Below are positions 10,788 to 20,141 of a stretch of 64,000 nucleotides of DNA, piece by piece. The notes beneath the pieces are model-generated. The model saw only the letters and a program-made list of their open reading frames with translations. It did no database searches and was not told the DNA's origin. A program made the translations under genes and the position numbers. The stretch covers positions 30,507 to 94,506 of the forward strand of contig JAJPIW010000011.1 in assembly GCA_021324575.1 (NCBI GenBank), in the 5' to 3' direction. This DNA is from Intrasporangiaceae bacterium (lineage in GTDB: Bacteria; Actinomycetota; Actinomycetes; Actinomycetales; Dermatophilaceae). How positions within the stretch are numbered: the first letter of the stretch is position 1; every line of letters begins with the position of its first letter.

Positions 10788-10869
10788 CACATCCACGGGG
10801 ACATCGGTCACGGCGTCAGCCTGCCACGCACCCCGGACAGCCGATGACCGGGCGCACAGTCGAGCACCG

Positions 10870-12093
10870 TCACATGAAGTTCTTCGTATGCAGCGCGGAG
10901 AGCTCCGCAGCCTCGCCATCGGGGAAGCCGATCGCGGCCAGCCGCCGGCGGCGACCCTCGTCCATCCGGCGCTGCAGGCCCTGGACGGCCTCCCAACCGC
11001 GCCGGATCGCAGCCGGCTCCCAGGACCCCGCCGCGAGCAGCACCAGCCCGTCGAAGACCGACTGGTTCAGCCCGGCGGTGTCGCGAAGCGCCTCGTGACG
11101 ACGTTCGACCGCGCCGCGGAGCCGGCCGAGGAAGGCCGGGTCGCTGTGCGCGATGTATGCCGTGTGCGCCACTCCGAAGGCGACGTGCCGGGCCTCGTCG
11201 CGCGCTGCCAGCCGGGTGACGTCGGCCGTGACCCGGTCCGGCGCGAAGTCGTGGATGAACTTCAGCAGGTCCACGAAGGTTCCCTCGCCGAGAACGGACA
11301 GGAGGAACGAGGCCAAGGTGAAGTCGGGCTCGTTGAGCAGGGTCTGCAGGGACTCCCGGCCGTCGGCGCCGGACCGGCCCATCTGGCCCCGGGTCAGGAG
11401 GGCCCGCCGGGTGAAGATCTCCACATGGCGGGCCTCGTCGGCGACCTGGGAGGCCAGCAGCTGCATCACCTCGCGGTAGTGCGGGTGCAATGTGCCCAGC
11501 ATCCTGGCCGGGATCATGAGCGCGGCCTGCTCGTTCTCCACGAGATAGGTCATGATCTGGACGACGGCGTCCTCGATGTCATCGGGGACACCGCTCGGCG
11601 GCGTCCAGTCGATGATCGTGTTGGGGTCCCACTGCGAGGCAGCAGCGCGCGCGTACAGAGTGGGCGCGATGTCCGCCCACACGTGGTCCCGCTCGACCCA
11701 GGCGACGTCGAGCTTCGGACCACCGGCCTCGACGAGCGCACCACGCGCAGCCAGGCCCCAGGTCCGGTCCGCCCTGGGCAGAACGCCACCCGGCTCACCC
11801 GCGCGGACGGCGCCCGACCAACGCTGGTCGTGCGCCGCGCCCTTCTCCAGGACCAGCGAAGGCCCGTCGCTCAGCTCATCCGACGACAACCGATCCGCTG
11901 CTGGCATCGGCCGATCCGCTGCCGGCAGCAGCCGATGACCGTGCGACCGCGCCCACGCCCCCAGCATGAGGGACAGGCCGCCGGACCGGCCGCGCACCTC
12001 CAGCTGCTCCCCGGGACGCAGCCCGGCGAGGGCGCGCTCGAGGAGGATGTGGCCGCCCTCGTCGAGGGCGAGGTCCTCAAGGTCGATAGTCAT
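10870..12093 (-). CDS. TusA-like / ferritin-like diiron fusion protein
   Basis: 407 residues. The C-terminal half is a four-helix diiron domain with a carboxylate/histidine set near E186/E188, E220xxH223 (DEARHVE), E270 (GEGTF) and E300xxH303 (DEARHVAFG). This is the ExxH pattern of oxygen-activating AurF/ribonucleotide-reductase-like enzymes. Residues about 10-55 (ALAGLRPGEQLEVRG... and WARSHGHRLL) resemble the TusA/SirA fold but lack the CPxP sulfur-carrier motif. It is the last gene of a three-gene operon, overlapping the upstream gene by 17 bp. A redox or N/S-oxygenation role is inferred; the substrate is unknown. Domain calls are by eye. Confidence 0.72.
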   Translation of the reverse strand: MTIDLEDLALDEGGHILLERALAGLRPGEQLEVRGRSGGLSLMLGAWARSHGHRLLPAADRPMPAADRLSSDELSDGPSLVLEKGAAHDQRWSGAVRAGEPGGVLPRADRTWGLAARGALVEAGGPKLDVAWVERDHVWADIAPTLYARAAASQWDPNTIIDWTPPSGVPDDIEDAVVQIMTYLVENEQAALMIPARMLGTLHPHYREVMQLLASQVADEARHVEIFTRRALLTRGQMGRSGADGRESLQTLLNEPDFTLASFLLSVLGEGTFVDLLKFIHDFAPDRVTADVTRLAARDEARHVAFGVAHTAYIAHSDPAFLGRLRGAVERRHEALRDTAGLNQSVFDGLVLLAAGSWEPAAIRRGWEAVQGLQRRMDEGRRRRLAAIGFPDGEAAELSALHTKNFM

Positions 12094-12934
12094 CCGCGGT
12101 GATGTTGCCCTCCGCGTCGTAGAAGCCCGTCTCGTCGACGGCTCGCTCCAGTGCAGCGTAGTTCTCCGTCCGACCCGGCAGCCACTGCTTCAGCCCTTCG
12201 AGGTCGAGCAGCCGGCGGACGGTCGGGTCGGCATACGACATGGCGAGAAAGGCGTCGTTCAGGGTGGCCACCGCCTCGGGGTCCGCACCCGGCGCCGTGG
12301 TCATCATGCAGTGGTCGAAGGGCTCGGTCTGGCCGAGCACCGACAGGTAGCCGCTGGGGACGGTGCCCTCCTGGCTGAACACGATGAGGTTGGCGTCGAG
12401 CACGCAGGCCGCGTCGACGGAGCCTTCGCGCAGGGCGATCACGGCGTCGCGTTCGCCGCCGACGTGGTCCCCGTGCAGGCCGACACCGACGTCGAACCGG
12501 ACCACCTCGAAGTCCTCACCGGGGACGAGCCCCTGCGACCGCAGGTACGACAGCGGGATCAGCGTCGACTGCGGTGAGTCCACCGCCCCGACGCCGACCC
12601 GCTTGCCGCGCAGGTCGGACAGCGTCTCGGCGCCGCTCCCCGCGCGGGTGACCACGGCCGAACGCAGCTCACGGTCGGAGTCCCGCATGAAGAGCGGGAC
12701 GACCGTCAGCCCACGCGCCCTGGCCAGGCGGTCGGCCCGGACCCAGGCGAGCGGGGAGTTCCAGGCCAGGTCGATCCGGTTCGCGAGGAGGTCCTCCACC
12801 TGGCGTTCATAGTTGGAGTACAGCACGAAGTCGGTCTCGATCCCGCGCTCCCGGAGGAACCCGCGGAAGCCCTCCCAGATCGTCACCACCTTCGGGTCGT
12901 AGGCCACCGACCCGATCACGAGGGGGGTGCTCAC
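12077..12934 (-). CDS. Leaderless PhnD/SsuA-like substrate-binding-fold protein
   Basis: 285 residues with the type II periplasmic-binding-protein pattern of the PhnD/SsuA/transferrin group: VIGSVAYDPKVV at the N terminus, ERQVEDLLANRIDLAWNSPLAW, then DLRGKRVGVG and REGSVDAACVLDANL. It has no signal peptide, lipobox or ABC-transporter neighbours, so it probably acts in the cytoplasm. Known leaderless relatives of this fold include the enzymes MqnA/MqnD and THI5, so a catalytic or substrate-presenting role is possible. GTG 12934 overlaps the preceding gene's stop as GTGA; its own 3' end overlaps the diiron gene. Function unassigned. Confidence 0.75.
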   Translation of the reverse strand: MSTPLVIGSVAYDPKVVTIWEGFRGFLRERGIETDFVLYSNYERQVEDLLANRIDLAWNSPLAWVRADRLARARGLTVVPLFMRDSDRELRSAVVTRAGSGAETLSDLRGKRVGVGAVDSPQSTLIPLSYLRSQGLVPGEDFEVVRFDVGVGLHGDHVGGERDAVIALREGSVDAACVLDANLIVFSQEGTVPSGYLSVLGQTEPFDHCMMTTAPGADPEAVATLNDAFLAMSYADPTVRRLLDLEGLKQWLPGRTENYAALERAVDETGFYDAEGNITADDYRP

Positions 12935-14064
12935 ACATCCCCCAACAACGGCAGCCCACACATGGCCCGACCGACGAAGTCGAGCAGTGCGTCGGTGGTC
13001 GGGGCCATCACCCGCGCCGCACGCGAGTCGCGAAAGCGTCGCTCCACGGCGAGCTCCTTGCGGAAGGCCGCGCCACCGCAGGCCACCATGGCCAGGTCGG
13101 ACACCTCGGCAACCCCCTGGTCGGCGGATGCCTTGGACTCCAGCACGAGCAGCACCGCCTCGGGGCGGGCGGCGGCGACCGCCGCGAGTGCGTCCTCGAC
13201 CAGGGTCCGGCTGCGGTCGCTCTGGATCTGCATCTGGGCGAGCCGGGTGCGGGAGGGGAGCTGCTGGGCCAGGGTCTGGCCCAGGTGCTGCAGCTGGGTG
13301 CCGGCGAGGTGGTCCCTCGTGGCCGCGGTCAGCGCCTGCATGGCTCCCACGCTGGCGGACGCGTTGAGCAGCAGGAACCACGGGAGCACGACGGCGAGCG
13401 CGTGGTCCAGGCCGGTGCCGTCGGTGCCGAGCAGGTCGGTCGCCGGGATCCGGACGTCCACCGCCGTGACCGGGCACGAGTCGTTGCCGCGCAGGCCGAG
13501 GCCGTCGAAGGTCGAGGGGATGCTCAGGCCCGGAGTGTCGGTGGGGACGTACCAGAGCGTCATCGGACCGTCGGCCGCCAACGGGGTCGAGGACCAGACG
13601 TAGCTGTCGGCTTCGTGCGCAGAGGTCACCCAGCTCTTCTCCGCGTTGAGGACGACCTCGTCACCGTCGGCGGCGGCGGTGCTCACCGGCGCCCAGAAGT
13701 GGCTTCGCGAGCCCCGCTCGGAGAAGGCGAGGGTGGTCAGGTGGTCTCCTGAGGCGATCGCGCGCACGGCCTGCTCGTGTCCAGCGGCCACGAGCATCGC
13801 GGTGGCCGAGTAGTGCATACAGACCACCATGGCGGTAGAGGCACAGGCCTGGGCGAGGCGCCGGACGACGTCGGCCGCCACGTCCATCCCGGCTCCGCCC
13901 CCGCCGTACTCGGCGGGGACCGTGACGGCAAGGATCCCGGCAGCACCGAGGGCGTCGATGGCGGCTCGGGGGAAGGCACCCTCGGCGTCGACGGTGGCCG
14001 CCTGCGGCGCCACGATCTCGTCGATGATGCGCTGGAGGCTCTCGTCAATGGACACTTCGGACAC
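12931..14064 (-). CDS. Acyl-CoA dehydrogenase-fold flavoprotein (monooxygenase-like)
   Basis: 377 residues with the acyl-CoA dehydrogenase fold: VTVPAEYGGGGAGM in the N-terminal helical domain, LTTLAFSERGSRSHFWAP and AEKSWVTSAHEAD in the middle beta-domain, and a C-terminal helical bundle. Where dehydrogenases have the YEGT segment with the catalytic Glu, this protein has MAPTTDAL, so the base is missing. That favours a flavin monooxygenase of the DszC/SfnC kind over a true dehydrogenase; this is inference. GTG 14064 has AGGAAG 10 nt upstream. It is the first gene of the operon with the PhnD-like and diiron genes. Confidence 0.75.
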   Translation of the reverse strand: MSEVSIDESLQRIIDEIVAPQAATVDAEGAFPRAAIDALGAAGILAVTVPAEYGGGGAGMDVAADVVRRLAQACASTAMVVCMHYSATAMLVAAGHEQAVRAIASGDHLTTLAFSERGSRSHFWAPVSTAAADGDEVVLNAEKSWVTSAHEADSYVWSSTPLAADGPMTLWYVPTDTPGLSIPSTFDGLGLRGNDSCPVTAVDVRIPATDLLGTDGTGLDHALAVVLPWFLLLNASASVGAMQALTAATRDHLAGTQLQHLGQTLAQQLPSRTRLAQMQIQSDRSRTLVEDALAAVAAARPEAVLLVLESKASADQGVAEVSDLAMVACGGAAFRKELAVERRFRDSRAARVMAPTTDALLDFVGRAMCGLPLLGDV

Positions 14065-14234
14065 TTCGGTCTCGCTTCCTGGGATCCGCGGGTGGGATGG
14101 GCTCACGATAGTGACCCAACCGACGGGCCGGCAGACGTATGCCGGCCACCCGCTCGGGTGAATCGAGGGGTGAACCACCGCGGATGCGGATGCAGTCAGC
14201 CTGCCTTCCGCCTCACCTGCGGCCCGATCGGGCC

Positions 14235-16574
14235 TCAGCCCAGGTCGAAACCGGGCTGGGAGCCAGCCTCCAGACCGAGTCCACGCAGCCGCGCGGCGAC
14301 CACGTCCTGGGCCAGCTCCAGACTCTCCGCCAGCTCCTCGAGGGTGAGACCGAGGGCGACCCCGTCGCGCAGCTCCTCGTCGGAGTGCTCGTCCCAGGCA
14401 TGTCCCTGGGTGACGGCCGTGCGTGACGCGTCAGGGACCGGAGGCGGATCGGCGACCGGCCGAAGGTCGGGCGTCCCTGCTGCGGCAGCGGCACCGGCAG
14501 CGGCAACGCCAACGGCAGCGAGGGGGTCGGCTATCGGGCGCGGGTGCTCGGCCCCATCGCCGGACCCCATCGAGGTGCCGGACAGTGCCCCGGTCAGACC
14601 ACGCAGGGCGGGCGCCGCCACGGGCAGGACCGGCGGGGCGACCTTGTCGAGCCGCTCCAGCGCACCGAGGACGAGAGCCCGGTCGGCCGTCGGCCAGAAC
14701 GGCGGCAGCGAGCGCTGGAGGAACCCGGCATACCTGGCACTCATCATCCGCGAGTCGAGGAAGGCGACGACTCCGCGGTCGTCGGACCGGCGGACCAGTC
14801 GGCCGGCGCCCTGCGCGAGCCGAAGGGCGGCGTGCGTCGCGGACACGGCCATGAAGCCGTTGCCGCCCATCCGGGCGATCGCCTGGGACCTGGCGGAGGC
14901 GAGGGGGTCGTCGGGCCGCGGGAACGGGATCCGGTCGATGATGACCAGCTGGCACGACGAGCCGGGGACGTCGACCCCCTGCCACAGGGTGAGTGTCCCG
15001 AACAGGCAGACGGTTGCCGTCTCCGCGAACTGCCGGACGAGCGTGGTGATCTGGTCCTCGCCCTGGCACAGGAAGGTGATGTCGGTGCCGGCGAACCGTT
15101 CGCGCATCGCCTCGGTCGCGTCCTGGGCCGCACGCATCGAGGAGAACAGACCCAGGGTCCGGCCCCCGGCAGCCCGGACCAGCGCCTCGATCTCGTCGAG
15201 CGTCGCCTTGCCGATGCCGTCACGGCCGGGTGCGGGCAGATGCTTGGCGACATAGGCCATCGCCTGAGCCGGGTAGTCGAACGGGCTCCCGACGTCGACT
15301 CCCTTCCAGTCCGGTGCCCCGTCGCCGCGCAGCCCCATCGTCCCGGCGAGGGCGTCGAAGGACCCGCCCAGCTCCAAGGTCGCCGACGTCAGGACGACCG
15401 TCCGCTCGTCGAAGATCTTGTCGCGCAACAACATCGCCACGCTCATCGGCGCGACGCGCAGCACCGACCCACGTCGCGGGTCGCGCGACAGCCACACGAC
15501 ATCGAGGTCACGCTCCTCGAGGATCCGGGCGGCGTTGTCGAAGACCTCGTCGACCGCGGCCCGGGCCACCTGACGAGCGCCGTCGGCCTCGGCCCCGGCC
15601 TCCGGCTTCAGCTCGGACTGCACCTGGCGGGCCGTGTCGCGAACCCGGGCGAGGGCGAGGGCCAGGGCGTCCGGTATGCCGGTCAGCCGCCCCTCGGGGG
15701 CACCGTCCAGGACGCCCTGGAGGAAGACCGCGGAGTCCTCCATCGCCTCCCGCGACTCGGCCTCGGCCATCCGCCCGGCCCGCTTGGCGGCCGCGGAGAT
15801 CATCGACGGAGTGACCTCGTCGGTGATCGTCGACGTGACGCGGTCGACGAGCTCGTGGCCCTCGTCGATCACCAGGACGTCGTGCTCGGGCAGCATCTGC
15901 CGGCCCTCGAACGCGTCGATCGCCATGAACGAGTGGTTGGTGACGATGACGTCGACGTCCTTGGCGGCCTCGCGCGACCGCTCGACGAAGCACTCGGCGA
16001 TGGCCGGGCACTTGCCGCCCAGGCACTCGTGGGCACTCACCGAGACCTGTCGCCAGGCCCGCTCCGAGACGCCCGGGACGAGCTCGTCGCGGTCGCCGGA
16101 CTCGGTCTCCTCGGCCCACTCCCGGAGCCGGACGACCTCGGCGCCGAGCCGGCCGATGCCCGCGTCGACCGCGCCCATCCCCAGCAGCGCGTCGTCATCG
16201 TCGGGGAAGCCGCCCTCGAGCTTGTGGGCGCACAGGTAGTTGCGCCGTCCCTTGACGAGCGCATATGTCGGCGTCCGCCCGAGCACCGGCGCGATCGCCT
16301 CGGCCAGGCGGGGCATGTCGCGGTCGACGATCTGGGACTGCAGGGCCAGGGTCGCGGTGGCGACGATCGCCGGCTTCCCCGCGCTCATCGCGTGCTGGAC
16401 CGCCGGCACGAGGTAGGCAAGGGACTTGCCGGTGCCGGTCCCGGCCTGGACGAGCAGGTGCTCGCCGGAGTCGACAGCGGCGGCGACGGCGTGCGCCATC
16501 TCGACCTGGCCCGGACGCTCGACCCCGCCCACGCCGACAACGGCAGCGTGCAGGAGGTCGTCGAGGGAAGGCAT
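14235..16574 (-). CDS. dinG: ATP-dependent DNA helicase, DinG family
   Basis: 779 residues; a superfamily 2, XPD/Rad3-like 5'-3' helicase with an iron-sulfur cluster, used in repair and R-loop removal. Walker A is QAGTGTGKS near residue 45; the DEAH box appears as VIDEGHEL; Fe-S cysteines are in NYLCAHKLEGG and in ECLGGKCPAIAECF. The C-terminal motifs QGAGRLVRRSDDRG and LTSATLE are present. It ends in an unusual Ala/Pro-rich linker and a short HTH-like tail (EELAESLELAQDVVAARL). ATG 16574 (MPSLDDLLHAAV) fits the family; the frame extends 16 codons upstream without support. Confidence 0.92.
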   Translation of the reverse strand: MPSLDDLLHAAVVGVGGVERPGQVEMAHAVAAAVDSGEHLLVQAGTGTGKSLAYLVPAVQHAMSAGKPAIVATATLALQSQIVDRDMPRLAEAIAPVLGRTPTYALVKGRRNYLCAHKLEGGFPDDDDALLGMGAVDAGIGRLGAEVVRLREWAEETESGDRDELVPGVSERAWRQVSVSAHECLGGKCPAIAECFVERSREAAKDVDVIVTNHSFMAIDAFEGRQMLPEHDVLVIDEGHELVDRVTSTITDEVTPSMISAAAKRAGRMAEAESREAMEDSAVFLQGVLDGAPEGRLTGIPDALALALARVRDTARQVQSELKPEAGAEADGARQVARAAVDEVFDNAARILEERDLDVVWLSRDPRRGSVLRVAPMSVAMLLRDKIFDERTVVLTSATLELGGSFDALAGTMGLRGDGAPDWKGVDVGSPFDYPAQAMAYVAKHLPAPGRDGIGKATLDEIEALVRAAGGRTLGLFSSMRAAQDATEAMRERFAGTDITFLCQGEDQITTLVRQFAETATVCLFGTLTLWQGVDVPGSSCQLVIIDRIPFPRPDDPLASARSQAIARMGGNGFMAVSATHAALRLAQGAGRLVRRSDDRGVVAFLDSRMMSARYAGFLQRSLPPFWPTADRALVLGALERLDKVAPPVLPVAAPALRGLTGALSGTSMGSGDGAEHPRPIADPLAAVGVAAAGAAAAAGTPDLRPVADPPPVPDASRTAVTQGHAWDEHSDEELRDGVALGLTLEELAESLELAQDVVAARLRGLGLEAGSQPGFDLG

Positions 16575-16665
16575 GGGGTTCAGCGTATGCCGGGCCGCCG
16601 ACTCTCCCCGGCGGCCATCCACAGCCCCCGTTGCGTCTGCGTCGATGAGGGCTCGCGACGTGCGG

Positions 16666-19404
16666 TCACCCGGACGTCGGCGTGCCCGACCGAGTGCAGA
16701 TCAGGTGGGCCACCAGCGCCGTCCACCCGGTCTGGTGGGACGCGCCGAGGCCGGCGCCGGTGTCGCCGTGGAAGTACTCGGAGAACGTCGGATGGTCGGC
16801 CCATAGCGGGCCCGTCCCCACGTGGACCGGGTCGCTCGGCCGCCGCCCGTCGGCGTCCGGGCGGAACAGCCCGATCAACCGGTCGTCGAGCTCGTCGGCC
16901 ACCTCGGCGAGCGTGCGTCGCGATCCCGACCCCGTCGGCAGCTCGACGGTCAAGGCGGAACCAAGCCCCGCGGCATACGTCCGCAGCGCGTCGATGATGA
17001 GCACGTTGACCGGCATCCAGACCGGGCCGCGCCAGTTGGAGTTGCCGCCGAAGAGCCCACTGTCGGACTCGGCCGGCACGTACCGGATCGGGAGGTCGGC
17101 CCCGTCGATCGGGACCGAGTAGCCGTTGCGGTAGACCGCGGAAAGGGAGCGTATGCCGTGCGGCGAGAGGAACTCGTCCTCGTCGAGCAGCCGGCAGAGC
17201 AGGTCCTCGAGGCGCTCGGAGGTGAGCAGCGACAGGCTCGTGACGACGCGACCGTCGTTGCGGGAGCTGACAACTGCGTCCATCAGCTCGGGACGTCGAG
17301 CGCGCAGCCAGCCGAGCCGGCCGGTGAAGTCCGGCAGCGCTCGCGGCACCCAGTCCGGCGTCACGGCGACGGCGAGCAGCGGCAGCAGACCGACCATCGA
17401 GCGGACCCGCACAGGCTGGGTGCTCCCGTCGGCGGCGACGACGACGTCGTAGTAGAACGAGTCGACCTCGTCCCACAGCGACACCTTCCCCGACCCGAAG
17501 CTCTCCATCGCCTCGGCGATCGCGAGGAAGTGCTCGAGGAACTTCGTCGCCGTCTCGTCCCACGCGGTGTCCTCGCGCGCGAGCTCCAGGGCGATCCGAA
17601 GCATGGAGAGGAAGAAGAACGCCATCCAGCTCGTCGCGTCGGACTGCTCGAGCCGCTGGCCCTGCGGGAGCGGCTGGCTCCGGTCGAACGGGCCGACGTT
17701 GTCCATCCCGAGGAAGCCGCCCTCGAAGAGCCCGGACCCGTCGGCGTCCTTGCGGTTGACCCACCAGCCGGCGTTGAAGAGCAGCTTGCTGAAGACCCGG
17801 ATCAGGAAGTCGTGGTCCCACGCGCCGTCCAGGACGTAGACCTGCCAGGTCGCCCAGGCGTGGACCGGCGGGTTCACGTCGCCGAAGTCCCACTCGTATG
17901 CCGGGAGCTTGCCGTCGCGAGCCATCGCCCACTCCCGGCACATGAGGGTCAGCTGGTCCTTGGCGAAGGTGGGGTCGATGTGGGCCATCGCGACACAGTG
18001 GAAGGCGAGGTCCCAGCAGGCGAACCACGGGTACTCCCACTCGTCCGGCATCGAGATGACATCCGCGAGCGAGAGGTTCTGCCAGTCCGAGTTCCTTCCG
18101 TACCAACGGCTTTCGGGCGGCGCCGGTTGCGCAGGGTCGCCCTGCAGCCACTGCTCGACGTCGTACCGGTACAGCTGCTTGCACCAGAGCAGGCCGGCGA
18201 AGGCCCGTCGGGCGACGTACGCGTCCTCCCCACTGGTGTGGGCCGGGATGACCTCGGCGTAGAACTCGTCGGCCTCCTGCTTGCGCGTGGCGATCGTCGT
18301 GGCGAAGTCCTCGAAGCCGGCCAGACCGCGGATCGGCCCCACGCCGGTGGCTGTCGGTGCGTTGTCGCTGGCAAGGCTGAGCCGGACAGTGAAGGACTCC
18401 CCCGGCCCGACGGCATCGACGTGCCACCACAGAGCCGCCTTGGTGCCGGACCCGCCGCTCGGGACGAGCCGTGACTCGTCGCCATGGACGATGGCGGTGT
18501 CGATGGCGTTCTTCGGGTGGGCGGCCGTGCCAGCGGTCGTGCCGAAGCAGTACTCGTTGTCGGTCTCGTTGTCGCACAACAGAACTCGAGGCGAACCCTC
18601 GGCGCTCAGGACGTATCGGCCCAGGTAGGCGTGGTCGGCTGCCAGCGCGACCCGGCCCTCCCCCGCGTCGAGGACCTGGACCGTCGGGCGCCGGTCGTCC
18701 CGGCCCCACGACCACGTGTTGCGGAACCACAGCTGCGGCACGAGGTCCAGCGGCGCTGCCTCGGGCCCGTGGTTGGTCGCGGTGATCTCCACGAGCACGT
18801 GGTCCGGCCCGGCCTTGGCGTGCGTCACGTGGACGTCGAAGAACCGGTCCTCGTCGAGGATCCCGGTGTCGGAGAGCTCGAACTCGGGCTCATCCCTTGT
18901 GCGGCGGGCGTTCTCGTCGCGGAGCCGGCCGTAGGGGAAGGCGCGCTGCGGGTACCGGTACAGCCACTCGGCATACGAGTGGGTCGGTGTCGCATCGACG
19001 TGCCACCAGTACTCCTTGGCGTCCTCGCCGTGGTTGCCCTGCCCGTTGGTCAGCCCGAAGATGCGTTCCTTGAGCCGGTCGTCCTGCCCGTTCCACATCG
19101 CGATGGCGAGGTTGAGGAACCCGTAGCGGTCGCAGATGCCAGCGAGCCCGTCCTCCCCCCCGCGGTAGGCGCGGGCGTGGGCATGGTCGAACGGGAGGTA
19201 GTCCCACGCGTCGCCGCCGGGCGAGTAGTCCTCCCGGACCGTCCCCCACTGCCGGCCGGCGAGGTAGGGGCCCCACCGGCGCCACGCGGACAGGTCGCCC
19301 TGGCTCTGTGCCAGCCGGTCGTGCTCGGCCGTCGGTGGAACGCGTCGGGTGGTGGGCTCCGGCTGCGCGTCGGTGCTCGGCTGGTCGGGGGGCACGTCCT
19401 GCAC
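16666..19404 (-). CDS. MGH1-like glycoside hydrolase (GH63-related glucosidase)
   Basis: 912 residues, annotated in relatives as mannosyl-oligosaccharide glucosidase or MGH1-like glycoside hydrolase; an (alpha/alpha)6-barrel enzyme acting on alpha-glucosides, natural substrate uncertain. The N-terminal RRWGPYLAGRQWGTVREDYS is the family hallmark, followed by YGFLNLAIAMWNGQD, a beta-sandwich middle and a C-terminal barrel with WFACWDLAFH, EWDFGDVNPPVHAWA and NSNWRGPVWMPVN. There is no signal peptide, so it is cytoplasmic. GTG 19404 gives MQDVPPDQPS before the conserved start. It stands alone, transcribed toward dinG. Confidence 0.9.
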   Translation of the reverse strand: MQDVPPDQPSTDAQPEPTTRRVPPTAEHDRLAQSQGDLSAWRRWGPYLAGRQWGTVREDYSPGGDAWDYLPFDHAHARAYRGGEDGLAGICDRYGFLNLAIAMWNGQDDRLKERIFGLTNGQGNHGEDAKEYWWHVDATPTHSYAEWLYRYPQRAFPYGRLRDENARRTRDEPEFELSDTGILDEDRFFDVHVTHAKAGPDHVLVEITATNHGPEAAPLDLVPQLWFRNTWSWGRDDRRPTVQVLDAGEGRVALAADHAYLGRYVLSAEGSPRVLLCDNETDNEYCFGTTAGTAAHPKNAIDTAIVHGDESRLVPSGGSGTKAALWWHVDAVGPGESFTVRLSLASDNAPTATGVGPIRGLAGFEDFATTIATRKQEADEFYAEVIPAHTSGEDAYVARRAFAGLLWCKQLYRYDVEQWLQGDPAQPAPPESRWYGRNSDWQNLSLADVISMPDEWEYPWFACWDLAFHCVAMAHIDPTFAKDQLTLMCREWAMARDGKLPAYEWDFGDVNPPVHAWATWQVYVLDGAWDHDFLIRVFSKLLFNAGWWVNRKDADGSGLFEGGFLGMDNVGPFDRSQPLPQGQRLEQSDATSWMAFFFLSMLRIALELAREDTAWDETATKFLEHFLAIAEAMESFGSGKVSLWDEVDSFYYDVVVAADGSTQPVRVRSMVGLLPLLAVAVTPDWVPRALPDFTGRLGWLRARRPELMDAVVSSRNDGRVVTSLSLLTSERLEDLLCRLLDEDEFLSPHGIRSLSAVYRNGYSVPIDGADLPIRYVPAESDSGLFGGNSNWRGPVWMPVNVLIIDALRTYAAGLGSALTVELPTGSGSRRTLAEVADELDDRLIGLFRPDADGRRPSDPVHVGTGPLWADHPTFSEYFHGDTGAGLGASHQTGWTALVAHLICTRSGTPTSG

Positions 19405-19466
19405 TGTGCCAGCCCGCGCTGGACGGCGGCTGGACGACGGCCGGACGACGATCGGAGAGCAGGCCC

Positions 19467-20141
19467 TCAGCCCGGTCCGGGGCGGCCCATCCCCGCGTCC
19501 CGGGCCCGCACGATCGCCTCGGCCCTGCCCGCGACCTGGAGCTTGGCGAAGATCGTCGAGACGGTGTTGGCGACGGTCTTGGCAGCGAGCGAGAGACGCA
19601 CGCCGATGGCCGCGTTCGGCAGTCCCGCCGCAAGGAGGTCGAGGATCTCGCGCTCCCGCGCAGTGAGCTCGGGGAAGGGCAGCGCATCGGGTGCCGCCGG
19701 CCCGGAGGCGAAGAAGGCGAGTACCCGCCGAGCCACGGCGGGCCCGAAGATCGCCTCGCCGCGCGCCACGGCCGAGATGGCTCCGAGGATCTCGTCCTGG
19801 GTGGCTCCCTTGACGAGGTAGCCGCGGGCGCCGGACCGCATGGCGGCGAAGACCGACCGGTCGTCGGCGTGCATCGTCAGCACAAGGACGGCGACGTTCG
19901 GCGCGACCCGGGCCAGCTCCTTCGTCGCCTCGAAGCCGTCACCGTCGGGCATCTGGAGGTCGATGATGGCGACGTCGGGCGCCTGGAGGACAGCCTCGCG
20001 GACGGCCTCGTGACCCGACGCGCACCGGGCGACGACGTCGAAGCCGGGCACCGAGGTGAGTAGCGCGACCAGCCCGTCCCGGACGATCGGGTGGTCGTCG
20101 GCGATGAGCACCCGGACGTCAGCGGACCCATCAGCCGTCAC
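19467..20141 (-). CDS. NarL/LuxR-family response regulator
   Basis: 224 residues. The receiver domain (residues about 10-125) has the acidic pair in IADDHP, the phosphoacceptor Asp in VAIIDLQMPDGDG, and the Lys in GYLVKGA. The C-terminal LuxR-type HTH runs from LTAREREILDLLAAGLPNAAI through KTVANTVSTIFAKLQV. GTG 20141 overlaps the stop of the upstream histidine kinase as GTGA, so the pair is translationally coupled and surely works together. Targets are unknown; the divergently transcribed membrane genes at 22439-23475 are the obvious candidates. Confidence 0.95.
   Translation of the reverse strand: MTADGSADVRVLIADDHPIVRDGLVALLTSVPGFDVVARCASGHEAVREAVLQAPDVAIIDLQMPDGDGFEATKELARVAPNVAVLVLTMHADDRSVFAAMRSGARGYLVKGATQDEILGAISAVARGEAIFGPAVARRVLAFFASGPAAPDALPFPELTAREREILDLLAAGLPNAAIGVRLSLAAKTVANTVSTIFAKLQVAGRAEAIVRARDAGMGRPGPG

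Noticed and set aside
10788..10919. Longer HolA starting upstream of 10811
   Set aside because: It would overlap the 3' end of the diiron gene by 50 bp and adds Arg/Cys-rich sequence not seen in HolA.
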